Shown here: positions 44,947 through 56,060 of the stretch, piece after piece | Position numbering within the stretch: position 1 is the first letter of the stretch | How the letters are laid out: each line of letters starts with the position of its first letter | DNA from: Paragyromitra xinjiangensis | Lineage: Eukaryota; Ascomycota; Pezizomycetes; Pezizales; Discinaceae | Direction of reading: 5' to 3' | Assembly: GCA_038503065.1 (NCBI GenBank) | Contig: JBCAMK010000019.1 | Location: forward strand, 434,001-498,000 | Length of the DNA: 64,000 bases | Made by a program: the position numbers and the translations under genes | The notes under the pieces: generated by a model | The model's input: only the letters and a program-made list of their open reading frames with translations | Databases searched by the model: none | Told to the model about the DNA's origin: nothing

Positions 44947-47666
44947 CTACAACCACTGCCTTACGGTCAGAACTCTTAGGGCACGGCTATCCGCACGGGA
45001 TCTTCCTAAATTTTGGCGTAAGATCCATTCTGGATGCTACACAGCTCCCAGTTATCTTCTACTTTTTGTTCGACTGTGCTTCTACTAAGCTTGTAGCCTG
45101 GTGGTCCTACACGACGCTCTTTCCGCTATGATATTATTTCTTGGGGTGGACGTCAATTAGCTTTGGGCTAGCTGCAAGGCATGAACTGCTGATGATAAAT
45201 AGCGTCTCACACAGGGCCGCCAACCCGCGTAGGAAGCTCGGTGGATACCATCACCCGTAAAAAACCCCGCTGTTACCCACTCCTGGAACCTATGGGCCAA
45301 GCAGAGCGGGGATATCAAAAGCGCATAGTAATAACCGGCTCTTTAGAAGTAAGCCAACCGTTTCATAAATTTTCAGGACTAATCGTGCCAGGCCTTAAGA
45401 ATTAGAAAAGTAAAGGGCTTGAGCGGCTATCTCTAGGAACAAGAAAGTTAGACTGTCTCAGCCCCATAATATTTTTTGTTATCCATGACTTGTAGCAAGT
45501 ATAGTAGGATCTTGGTGTTTTGTATTACCGGCGTTAACGTCACAAAAAAAATGCACTTCTACTGCCGGATCTTACGGGATATCGCGAGGATACCCTCACG
45601 CTCGTCTAGGGCTACAAATAAGCTTCCACTCAGGGTACGTATCTACGTTTTTGCACTTTCTCTTCTAAACCGCGTTTCGGAGCCGGTCATCATGGAACAC
45701 ATTTCTGTAAAATATTTGATTATATACCTGAAGTAAGGTAGCCCCGAACTACGTTCCCGCACTCAGTTTTTGTGCATTCGAACGTGGAAATTTTTGCAGG
45801 AATACAAGTAGTTCACATAGGGTCACTCGGAAAGTGCACATCATGGTTTGCTCGAAACCCATGTAGATAGAAAAGTACCGTGCAACGGATAATCGCATTT
45901 TAGTTCCAAGCCTGCGGGAATATAAACTAGATGTTATAACCTGACACGTATTATAGATAGCCTATCATCCATCATCATGATGTAACATAAGAACCTGCAT
46001 GTTACTTCATATGGTCGGAGTTGGGCCAATATGCACTAATAGGTGCGACAAAAACCTGCTCTTGCTGATCAACCCGGGTAACTTATTTTCTAACAGGTTC
46101 TAAATTCGGCTATATCGAGTTCCCGGCGGCAGGTGGTGATACGCAAAGGCGCATGATCGAGCTCTAGCGCAGCTAGGCGAGGCCTTTACCGAAATGTGCG
46201 AATCTGATATGAAATCGAAGCAATTGCAACCATCACGCTGTTGCTTTCAATGTAACGTTGGCTCTGAACCATTTGAAATATGACGTTAAATTTAATGTGA
46301 ACGATATTTGTTTTTCTGGTGGGGCTGAAAGTATGTGTTGAAACAATTGTTGAGTGGGGTTACCTGCTGAAAAAGGGAAAAAGAAACGTAGATGCTTATT
46401 ACCCCTCTAAAAAGCGCCGGATTTGTCCTTGAGGGTTATTCGACACCACGTCGAAAAAAGGGGGTTTAATTGTGAGACCTTTCGCACTTAAGGAAATCCG
46501 GTGCCGAACCGTAGTACCTAGGCTATCGGTAGTGTTGGCGCCTTAGAAAAGCGGTGGGAAATTGTGCCCAAATATCACATCTACGCGTCGTCACCCGTCC
46601 TTCACATGGACGAGGTAGCGAGATGACTACAATTCAAGTTTTGATTGGATTGATGGATTCTGTGAAACTGTGGGAGCTTTTACGCCATTCGAAGGAAAAG
46701 AAGGCCAAATCCCTTCTTCCGCGTAAATCGTTGCGATACTGATGGTTGCTGGGAGAAGGCGTTTTTGCTCTGTTTAGAGTAGAGTACATATGCATGCAGG
46801 CCCCATCACAAGCTTCAAGACACATAGAAGGCCTAAGTTAGAACCTCGTCTAATTGATTTCTCTAATCGACTTATAATTGAAAATAGAACAACTGAGTTA
46901 TTGCACCTGTAGCGTGGGAGGGCACGTTAGAAGAAAATATGAAAATTTTGGGAAGGGGAGAAGAGCTCCTATCGGGTGGTATTGTGTTTTTCGTTAATGA
47001 GATCGAGAAATTCTCCATGTGGATACTCGGGGCGCGCGAGAACGGCTTATCCACATCAATGGATTAAGTGAGGGGCTTGCACTTGCATGTTCTGGTTTTT
47101 TTGCCTATCTAGAGCAGATGCTTGAAGTCACTGGTGTAGTATCATGGAGATCGGCATCGAATATGTTCAGTGGAGGGCGCAACTTCCATGGAGAGACATA
47201 TCACAAGCGATAGATCTTGACGTGGATACACAAAGTCGTGGAATTAAAGTGATTGGTGATGGTTAGTTTTTCCTGCGTTCTAGAGTGGTGGAATAAAATT
47301 CCTCAGCATGAAAGAAAGGGAAGAAGGGGGAGAAGAAGGAAAAAAAAAAACTTCACCATGTTGCGGTATACATGTAGGTTTCTTTTAGATTCCACGGTCT
47401 TAAAAAAAGGAAGGAGAAAAAAGAAACACTTTCACTGAGGAATCTGAGCTCGGCCTGAAAGCTCGTCTTTAGTTCTAATTGACTGTGCCATTAGAAAGTG
47501 CTGGATAAGGCATATTCTGATGTTTCCTTTCCATTCATCTGCCCTTCACGTTCTTATTTTCATCCTCTTGAGTGTAAGGGAGTGGAAATATAGCTTATAA
47601 GTAGTGCGGGGACAGTAGCATTTTTTCTTCCATTATTCAGAATATCTCATTTGTTGTGTAGAAATC

Positions 47667-47690
47667 GCTTTGGCTTTGGCTTTGGCTTTG
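47667..47690 (+). repeat. GCTTTG microsatellite, four units
   Basis: Four exact tandem copies of GCTTTG followed by a partial GCCTTT. Simple sequence in non-coding DNA. Confidence 0.9.
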
Positions 47691-50600
47691 GCCTTTTCTC
47701 TCCCCCCGCAAATATGAATTACATGTATATATGATGCGTAGGGATCTTGTTTCAAAATTTATATTCTATTCATTTTTTCTAGATATGAGATGTACTATAT
47801 AGAGATTTGATGGGCGATAGTCAGACCTTACGAAGGTTAAAAATGACTGTTAAGACTGAGGGTTTTAAGTGGCTAACTGAAATCTGCCTATATTGTTTGA
47901 GGAGTCCTTGCCTGGGTGCTTTTATTGCTGCCCCAAGCAATCCCGCACAGCAAGTCACGGTTGTCGAGGGGAACTGTTGGAATCGCCATCCTATAACTAC
48001 GGGTTTTGAGGTAGCAACTCATGAAATGGAATTCATACACTTAAATGTTAGTAGGGAAGCCCATGCTTGGGGTTCTTAAGACTCAAAGGATGTTTTTTTA
48101 GCTACCTTTGTGAAGGTTAAGAATAGTGCTGGGACTCTTAATTGGTGTAATGGTGTTCCAATTTTCAGGTCTTGAACGCTGTTTTAAGAGCTGTATGTTT
48201 ATTCATTAGGGAGACTACCATTGATACGGCTTCTGTTCAGCTCCATTTGAAACTAGGAATAGGGGAAACGTGCTTTTTGGGATTGATTTTGTGAGATCCG
48301 CGATAAACCTTGGCCTGTCAATTGTAGAATGGTGCGAGAGGAATTTTGTTTAGCAGGGTGACAATGGTCTTGGGCTAGCAACAATTAATGCAAGAGTAGT
48401 AGTCGCTGTATTCAGTGTCGAAAGACTTTGCTGTTTGAGAATATCGACACCCTGGGTGGTGATTTGTGAATCAAGTGGACTTTGGATATTGGCGATTTTC
48501 TTTTATATTTGTTACTGCGGGGCACAATGTATCGGGCGAGATCATGAAGATCTTACCCTCGGCAGTGGATAAACTTAGCATAACCGAATGGATCATTTTT
48601 CTGCGTATCATTAGATGATATCAAATATACGTTTCGCGAAGGCGGGAACAAGCGAAGTGACGAGTCAACGAGAGAAAATTCGCGTGTAGCTACTAGCTAG
48701 AGGGTCAATGAGCCACTGTCTGAGAGAGGATAGGTTGAAGGCTCGCCTATATTAGAATTTGGAAATCGTGGCGTAGGATACCGTATTTTGAATATAGCTA
48801 TATTTCAATTGGTGTACTATAACGACATCATCGATGCTATCGTACAGTGGGCCCGGGGTGGACGGGAAGAAAAAATGCGATAGAATTTGCCGCAATCGAA
48901 GCCTAGCTGAGTTTATGCTAAAAAAGTTAGAAATCTGGGGATACTTTGAGCAAACCGGAACACTGATTGGGATAGGTACATACATAGGGTGTGAAGTTCG
49001 GCCAGCTTGCCCAGATTTGTCATAAGACACGTGAAGCGCTGTCAAACAAACAGATAATGAGACATGCGGGCATCGCAGATAATCAGGATTCAGGACCGCT
49101 TGGGAAAACAGCGTGCCGCCAGTTCTATTTTTTTAGTTGCGCGTTAAAAGTTGAAAGAGCCCGTAGTTACTTATCTGCAGGTGCCACAAAGGTCTCTGCT
49201 CTGCGATAGCCGAAACTCGAAAATAGAAGATCCAAACGAGCTCAATCTGCAAGCGAGCGCTTAAGGTTATTTGAGGTACATGTTTGGATTGTGATCCTGA
49301 GCCCCTCCCGCATAGGGTTTGTGGTATTTGCCGGATAATGTGAAAGCTAGCGTTCGGTGAATGAGATGTGTGGACGTGGTTGAGAAATACCTCCGTCCCC
49401 CGCGCTATGTTGGTGTACATCTTGGAGTCTCACGTCTGTCCCATTAGGTATAAGTATTTTGATACGTCCTCTGTCGCCTCTTTGTATTCTGATCGGCAGG
49501 TTCTTTCGTTGAGGGTTGAATTTTGAGGGAAGGAGTGGCTAATCCGTTAGACATAGTGGCTTGGGTCTTAGCCGTATGCAAAGTATTTAAAAGCGGGTGG
49601 GGTAAAGGTATGTCAACCAGAAAAGAGTCCTATGTTGTAGCGTTACTGCCAAGGGAAATTTTTGAAGCTTCGAGGGCTTGGTTGGAGAGTCCTGTATGCC
49701 CCGAGCGAGGAGGGAGATGCTAATATAACTGTCCAGGATACACGAAAGCTATTGATGAGAATAGCAACCTTAGTCCCTGATTGATGGAGTTCAAATTAGA
49801 GCCCAATGAGGCGAATGGTCCAATCATACGAAGGCTGCCAAAGGTTCGATTGCGAAGGAAAATTGGTCAAGGTTCGGCCTATTATCAAGGTTCAGCAAGA
49901 TTGATATGAATGAAAGCACAGACTAAACAACTGTTTTCATCACCGACTAGCGACACAAAAGTGCTCTTATTGTGCGATACTGTCAGCCAACAGAACTCCG
50001 GTGCTGTTAACGGGAAATTCAGCAGAAGGTGAAAGTGGGAGTAACTGCTCTTTTTTCCCTTTTTTCCAGGTAATTCTTGGGCCCTCGAGTATAAAGCAAC
50101 CTTGTCGGAAGTGGTTGTACCAATTCTGATGCCTCAATTTGCGTCTGACTTATTGTCGAGGGCTGTAGATAGCTACGGTCATCGAATGATGGAATTTGTG
50201 AAAGACCTGCAAGAATTAGGTCAATGATAAATCAACAGGAATGTGTTGAGCTGGAAGTCACTTTTCAAAGCATTGCAATCTTCGCCACTGCAAACTGCCG
50301 TTTATAAACGAGGTGGACAAGCAACACGTATAATGTCAATACCAACAGTCGACATAGCTGAAATTGGTTACTTGGACCAGGGTACACAGTATCTCCTTGT
50401 CACACGCCATGTTATTGGGGTTTCGGGCGATGGTGGCTTAACCTCACATAGCAACAACCACTGGAGCTATTTTAACTACAAGCACTCTGGGATACAGAAT
50501 ATCAGTGTTCTAATGCGAAAAAACAGTTCGATTTGTGAAGATGACAAACCGTCACTCCATTATTTGAGGTGCAGCCGTAGGCTGTCGTTGTTCGTGTAAC

Positions 50601-51560
50601 AAACGAAACCTGAACTCCACAGCTGATTAGTTGCTTGTGGGTTCTTATGAGCCTGAATCATTTGCGCAGGGTTTCGATTTGTCTGAGCTGCGAAAAAGGC
50701 AGGAGAATTTCGGCGATCCGGAAATCCTAGTGAGATTGCGTTGCAAAGTTCCTTAGGCGTGTGGTATTAGCGCGCTAAACCGTGAGACGATAGGGGAGAC
50801 GGCCAGCGGTGCACCGCACGAAGGAGTGAAGCATAATGAACGTTGCTATGGGCGCTTCACTGCTTGAAAGCAGCTTTCGTTAGCGTAGATACTGGAATAA
50901 CCGAGTGGATAAAACGGTCAATCTCATACAGGTATTATATCGGTTTCAGGCGGTCATACTTATCGATCGATTGCGGTCATGAGTGTGGATCGAAGGGTTT
51001 GATTAGGAAAACAACCAAGGCTCGAGTGTATTCCATTGTATACTCGGAAACTTTTGGAAGACGGTTCTCAACAGTAAGCTGAGTTCGGAACGTAACCTGG
51101 AACGCCTTATGATCTAACTAAAGGCCAATACCAACATCAAGCAATCATGGAGGAATAAAAGGTGTTAGAAAACTGGGAGATATTGAGGGTCAGGCGAGAA
51201 GATGCTATCAAGATTATACTGAGAGCACCCGCCTAGCTTTAGGAAGATCGAGCTCGAGGGCTAATTTGCATGATCCAGAACTGCAGGCAACGAAGATGCA
51301 TTTCATGTGAGGGCTTGAAATTGAGTAAAACCTAAACCGTCCTCACAACTTTCTAGGGTCTTTGGCTGAGGCATATTCTTATGCGGATAGCAAACAAGTC
51401 AGAGGCATCTGGCAACAAAACTTTTACTGCATAAACTAGGAAAATACCTACCAGCACACAAAGCCATACGAGAAACTGAATTAACGCAAGTCAGGTGTAG
51501 AAGCCTTTGGCCCAAGCACATAAACCGTATATCGCCCCAAGGAGTTGAGAGAGGTACCAG

Positions 51561-51988
51561 TTATTTGTGGGTGTCGAAACTTGGGCTTGGGGCTGGAAAG
51601 TCGTGTTGGCTTTGCTCGTCTACTTTCTGAATGTTAATTTCAACTTTGATACGCTTGCATTGAGGATCTGGCGTCGTGGGCGCTATGGGCATACCTTCAG
51701 TGACTTTCACCTTTCTCTCTTGTTTGACTTCGAACTTGGTGTTATCCTGACGATATTGACACAGAGCAGTATCACCATCAGCAGTACGGACTCCTGGCAC
51801 GATGGGCTGTTAGTTTGAGCTGTTCTACGCTAAATTTGATATATTATGAATTATCCCTCTCAACTCAAAACCCAAAACTCACCAAACAAAAGACCTTCAC
51901 TAGCATCTGGGGAGGCCTTGACAAGGAGGTAAACATATATACCCCTCTCACGATCTTTGGACGGAGTAAGCTCGGCTGTTGGTAGCAT
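51561..51988 (-). CDS. Small uncharacterised protein, two exons
   Basis: Exon 1 (51883-51988) starts at an ATG and encodes MLPTAELTPSKDRERGIYVY then LLVKASPDASEGLLFG. An 89-nt intron (donor GTGAGT, acceptor GCCAG) joins in phase 1 to exon 2 (51561-51793), which continues VRTADGDTALCQYRQDNTKF and ends FDTHK. The product has 112 residues. It has no signal peptide and no membrane segment. The second half is Lys/Gln/Pro-rich with PIAPTTPDPQCKRIKVEINI. Reading flows naturally across the splice, and the donor is consensus. I recognise no family. The nearest neighbours are unrelated small genes more than 1.9 kb away. Confidence 0.6.
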
Positions 51989-53889
51989 CTTTCCTAGTTC
52001 GCACTGACGGGTGTGGGCGTGTGGTGATGGTATCATTTGAGATCGTGCTTTTAGAGGCCAGCATGGGGATTCTTTTGATAAGGATTGAGTGAGGTCGAAA
52101 GATCACGAGGCCTAAGGTCAGTGCTGGAGTTGCTTTACCAGAGGTTAATTATAGATCAACGTTTGCTGATCACGTACGTCTAGCTTTAGGGTAGAGGTGT
52201 TCTTGGAGCGTACATAACCAGCAAAGCACTCCAAGCAGCTAGGAGCGGTGCAAAATTTTCTGCCTGGGCTCGCTGAAATCATCTGTATTGCCCTCGAACC
52301 AAAATCGAAGAGGTATCATGTGGCGATGCTTAAAGCTTACGTCAGGTGAAGGTGGAGGTAATCGTAAGGCATCATCGAGTACTTGGTCAGTAGTAACCCC
52401 GCTCGATTAAAAGGCAGTTTTTGTGATGTACATCGACATATTTGCGCGCTCATAGCAAGAGCACGTGAAGCTGGCTTAGGGTTTACCTACAGCCTCTTAT
52501 CCTTATCTTATCCCTATCCCTTTCATCACTTCATCTCCCTTCTCTTATGTCCTCCGTCCCTCATCCATCACCACAGGGCTGGATAGAGGTCGCTAACTAT
52601 TCTCGTAGGTCTGGTTACCCATTTCCCCTTTGGAAATATCGATATACTGATATCTAAAGAAATATTTTCGATGCTGAGACTACCAAGACTGAGCATCCAC
52701 CGCCCCGAAAAGTCGTGGATGTTGTAAGTTAGTGCTAGAGCGCCCTTCGGCAAGCTTGTTGTCTATTTGATTACATACCATGCTTGCAGCTGTATCTTGT
52801 CCATCCAGACCTATAAATGCTCCAACAAGAAGACCCAATCATAGGAAGCAACTGGAATGAGTCAAGTATTATCCTAGCGGTTCCCGCGGTTTATGATATT
52901 GCATCTGAGATATGTCTTAAAGCACACCAAGATCTCAAAGCAAATTCTCCCCATGAATGCCACCCACCCCGCTCTTCAAGAGTTAGCATCTTCAGTTCTT
53001 GAGCGAAATATCCCTAGCCTAGCCAATTCAAAACCCGAAGAACGTTTACTTACATGTACCTACCACCCTTGCTCTGCGGCCCTAGATCGCACATGTACAT
53101 ATCCGCAAACCCCTCGAAAGCAAACACGATCTTTCCATCTATGTAAGCTCGAAACTTGGGTGATCTAGTGCGCTGACAGCTGGTTCTCTGTGATCATAGC
53201 ATGGCCGCGATTCATAAGATGAGCTAAACCAACAGTTTTCGAGTTCACATCTCGGTTCCCTCATTTACGACATTAAATCCATGGATTATCGGAGGCCTAA
53301 TTTTTTTGCAAAGTTAACAGTCTTTAAATTATGGGGGTTCGGAGAAATTGTGCTTAGTTACGCGTCATTGGTGGCTGTGCAACCAGCTACATTTGATGGT
53401 TCGCACGGGCCTTAGATTCACTAAACACCGAGACCCAATTAAAAGATACAACGCGAGCGGAGCTCGCTCCACGCGCTTGGAAGGATGAGAAGTTTGTGTA
53501 CATCTGTGTTTGTTGACGTTTGCTCTCCGCCTCAGCTGCTGATCTCCACCACTCCTTCTGTCTTCCATCGAAAGGTTTCTATCGAGAAATATCAAATTGA
53601 ATAATTTGGTTATCGTAAGTCCCTACTTTCCCATTCTATTTTACGCGTCTGAGTTTATCCTCATTCGGAAGAAACTTCTCTTCAAACTGTGTTTGCCCCC
53701 TTTCTTTGCGACGAGCTTTGATTTACAAACTCTTGTTGACCAAGCACGTAGCCGGCTGTAACGACATCATTAAATCTGCACACGTCAAGAGCCCCTCCAC
53801 CACGAACCCCTCAGCACCCCAGCTATAACCTAACCCCTTGCACCGAAACCCCCACTATAGCCCCTCGAATCCATCCACCAACTCTTACA
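51989..53889. other. Intergenic region, no recognisable gene
   Basis: No gene recognised. Short plus-strand frames at 52817-53168 in two phases (for example HPALQELASSVLERNIPSLA) hint at a relic but are too weak to call. One TACATGTA palindrome lies at 53051. The pyrimidine- and C-rich block 53700-53889 is probably the promoter and leader of the next gene. Confidence 0.5.
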
Positions 53890-54520
53890 ATGGCCACCAT
53901 ATCTCAACAACAGTCCTCTCCACCCCCGTCTGTACCATCTTCTCAGGTCCTTGCCTCCCGTGGCCGCCGCCCTGCACTCATCCCACATAACGCCGATCTC
54001 TCACTTTCACTCTCTGCTGCTGCTACAGCACTTGGAATGGCATCATACTCCCCTAACCGTCAACGTGGGAGTGGTGGTTCCGGAGGCGTGCTTTGGGTCT
54101 TACCGTCATCATCACCACCAACGCCACTGCATCTCGATTGGAGTGCCAGCAGTGCAGGGGAGGGCCTATTTAAAAACCGCTGGAAAGTAGAGGGTAGGGA
54201 TGATACTATGGAGTGCGATTTCGATATGGATGACATGGAAGATCGAGAAGCAGTTAGGAGTCTTGTTGTGAAGGATGTTTTTTCTTGGGTACATCCCTGC
54301 AAGCTTGCATTGCATTGCATTGTAAATTGGTGACTGATGGTTTTCTTTGGAATAGGTGAATGAAACAGACAATGAACAAGCTCCACGTTCTCACTCGAGT
54401 AAAATCAAAGCACCAGAAACAGCTCCTACATCGCCGATGAGCGGAAATTTCCCCGAGGAACTCGAGTTCCGACGACGCAGACTACAAGAGGCGGAGCGAG
54501 AAATGGGAAGTAAGCGATAA
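53890..54520 (+). CDS. Uncharacterised Ser/Pro-rich protein, two exons
   Basis: Exon 1 (53890-54288) begins MATISQQQSSPPPSVPSSQV and is rich in Ser, Pro and Ala, later acidic (DDTMECDFDMDDMEDREAVR). A 67-nt intron (54289-54355, donor GTACAT, acceptor AATAG) joins in phase 0 to exon 2 (54356-54520), which has SPMSGNFPEELEFRRRRLQE then AEREMGSKR and a TAA. The total is 187 residues, probably disordered with a charged C-terminal helix. The conserved-looking tail suggests a nuclear or cytosolic protein, but no family is recognised. The last codons contain a possible further donor (GTAAGC at 54509) with an acceptor near 54552, so the true C-terminus could lie in a third exon. Confidence 0.6.
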
Positions 54521-55580
54521 TGTGCGCAGGTGTAACTCGAAAAAATGACTAGGTGCCAAGGCTGGGACGAATAACGACCAAATACGACTAATGATGACAA
54601 TTACGATGACGATGAAGAAAAAGCTCACGAATAGTTATGATTTTGATGGGATGATTATGATACGATGCAGATGAAAGTTCCAAATTTTTCCTTCTTTGAG
54701 GAGCGCAAGCAGGTATAACTTTATTACTAAATTCTTCCTCTTTTCCACTCAAACTGGTAGATTTTGTAATGATGTGGCCCTTCTCCCTCTCTTTATTTTT
54801 GTTTCGATTTTTGATATAGTTTTGTACAGCAGCAGTTGTGTGCTGGATTACTTTGCACAAATAATTAATTTTTTCAGCAGCTGTGAGTTATTCGGCGTGG
54901 ATCTAGTGGTGAAAAATGCAACAGGTTGATGATTGGTTTACATAATATCACGCCTGTACGCTGCTATAAAGGGTCTCTAAGATAGGCAAGACTGTTTATG
55001 ATACATGTAGTTTCGTGCTCATGAATTCCATTCAAAGCACAGGGTGGAACCAGGATACCTTACAGCCCGTTCCTTGAAGTCGTTACCTGAGTATTCATTC
55101 AGTTTGTTTACAATTTGGCAACTATTTGAGTTAAGCTGCAAATATAGGCTCAAAGCTGGGGGTTCTTAAGAGTGTAGTATGATCACGATTGTGGGTTAGG
55201 GTTAGGGCGCGCTTAATTTCCAACAACTCGGTTTTCTCCGTAGCTATATATACTCATACACACCAAAAAAACATCAATAATTTCGGGGTCATAGGCGCTC
55301 GTAGCTTCTCTCGATGCTAAGGGAACTAACAGTAACTATTATAATTTGCTGGTGGGAGCTGATAAGGCACTTGGTAACACATTGTGCAACGAACCATCAT
55401 TTGAGCTTCGTCTAACCAACTATTCGCAGCAGAGGTAGTTTGTGGTATCAGTACCAGAGATGTCCCATTGTAAAAATAGTAAAAACCCTCATCTCATCGT
55501 TCGCTCAGTTAGCCGAAGTGGTCATACCAATCCTCCTAGTTCTTTTGGTTTCATCTTGCAGCACTACGCTGGCGGTTGAA
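54521..55580. other. Intergenic region with telomere-like repeat
   Basis: No gene recognised. It contains a short TTAGGG array (55193-55207) and a TACATGTA palindrome at 55002. Most of it is likely the facing 3' untranslated regions of the plus-strand 53.9-kb gene and the minus-strand 55.6-kb gene. Confidence 0.5.
55193..55207 (+). repeat. Interstitial telomere-like repeat (TTAGGG)
   Basis: GGGTTAGGGTTAGGG is two and a half units of the telomere repeat used by most filamentous ascomycetes, inside otherwise unique sequence. It could be a healed break, or a binding site for a telobox factor. Confidence 0.7.
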
Positions 55581-56060
55581 TCAAGAAACAACAATTACTC
55601 CCCAATCAAATACTGCCTTCCCACTCGCCCTTAGATCTTGCCCTCGAAAGCGATGAGCACACTTGGCCCCAATACGGCTCACGATTTTACCGACAGCTCG
55701 ACATGGCATACCCCCATTCCAAATGTTGCAAAGACCAACTTCTGCGGAGCCTTGAGCTGCCACAGCAGTGCATTCGTACTGCGGATCAGAAGTGCACATG
55801 GCTTTTTGAGCTCGCCCACCAAGATCAACAGCAACGTCATCCAAATCTGATTTAAGTGGTGAAGCCTTAGAGAAATCACAGATATACTCGCCCCGGGAAG
55901 TATCATGGATATCCCAACTGTTCTCAGCTCCTCTTTTCCAGTGGAGAGAGCGTCTGCGTCTAACGTAGTCAGCAGGGAGATAACGAGCAGCTGAGAAGGG
56001 GAAAGTAGCGAGGATTAGGAGGATAGAGAGAAGGAGCAATGTAATGGAATTGGGCTTCAT
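55581..56060 (-). CDS. Small secreted six-cysteine protein (candidate effector)
   Basis: An intronless frame of 159 residues starting at ATG. Residues 1-25 form a strong signal peptide (MKPNSITLLLLSILLILATF, then PFSAA) with a probable cut before RYLPADY. A Kex2-like dibasic site, WKR at 41-43, follows a run of four Arg (34-37) and may release a mature chain beginning GAENSWDIHD. The mature part has six cysteines (61, 89, 97, 111, 120, 134), enough for three disulfide bonds. Length, signal, propeptide and even cysteine count match the usual profile of fungal secreted effector-like proteins. No enzyme motif is visible. The sequence shows secretion; a role in a host interaction is inference. 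A TATA-like stretch lies about 100 bases upstream. Confidence 0.78.
   Translation of the reverse strand: MKPNSITLLLLSILLILATFPFSAARYLPADYVRRRRSLHWKRGAENSWDIHDTSRGEYICDFSKASPLKSDLDDVAVDLGGRAQKAMCTSDPQYECTAVAAQGSAEVGLCNIWNGGMPCRAVGKIVSRIGAKCAHRFRGQDLRASGKAVFDWGVIVVS

Larger units (their letters stand above)
38200..51560. other. Long intergenic region, no recognisable gene
   Basis: About 13 kb of stop-rich sequence. It carries the third TACCGT-ended element (44786-44946), a GCTTTG repeat (47667-47690), and eight of the TACATGTA palindromes (40831, 40956, 41577, 42330, 42907, 44477, 47369, 47720). A run of GCGCAC and GTGCGCACAG repeats lies at 44628-44652. A minus-strand frame at 41136-41456 begins at a non-ATG codon, includes possible splice signals and has no known homology; I do not call it. 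From about 46 kb the plus strand becomes G- and T-rich. Confidence 0.55.

Noticed and set aside
44838..45131. 97-codon plus-strand frame starting inside the 44.8-kb element
   Set aside because: Its first third lies in the inverted-repeat element, and the rest shows no domain or conservation cue. Treated as chance.
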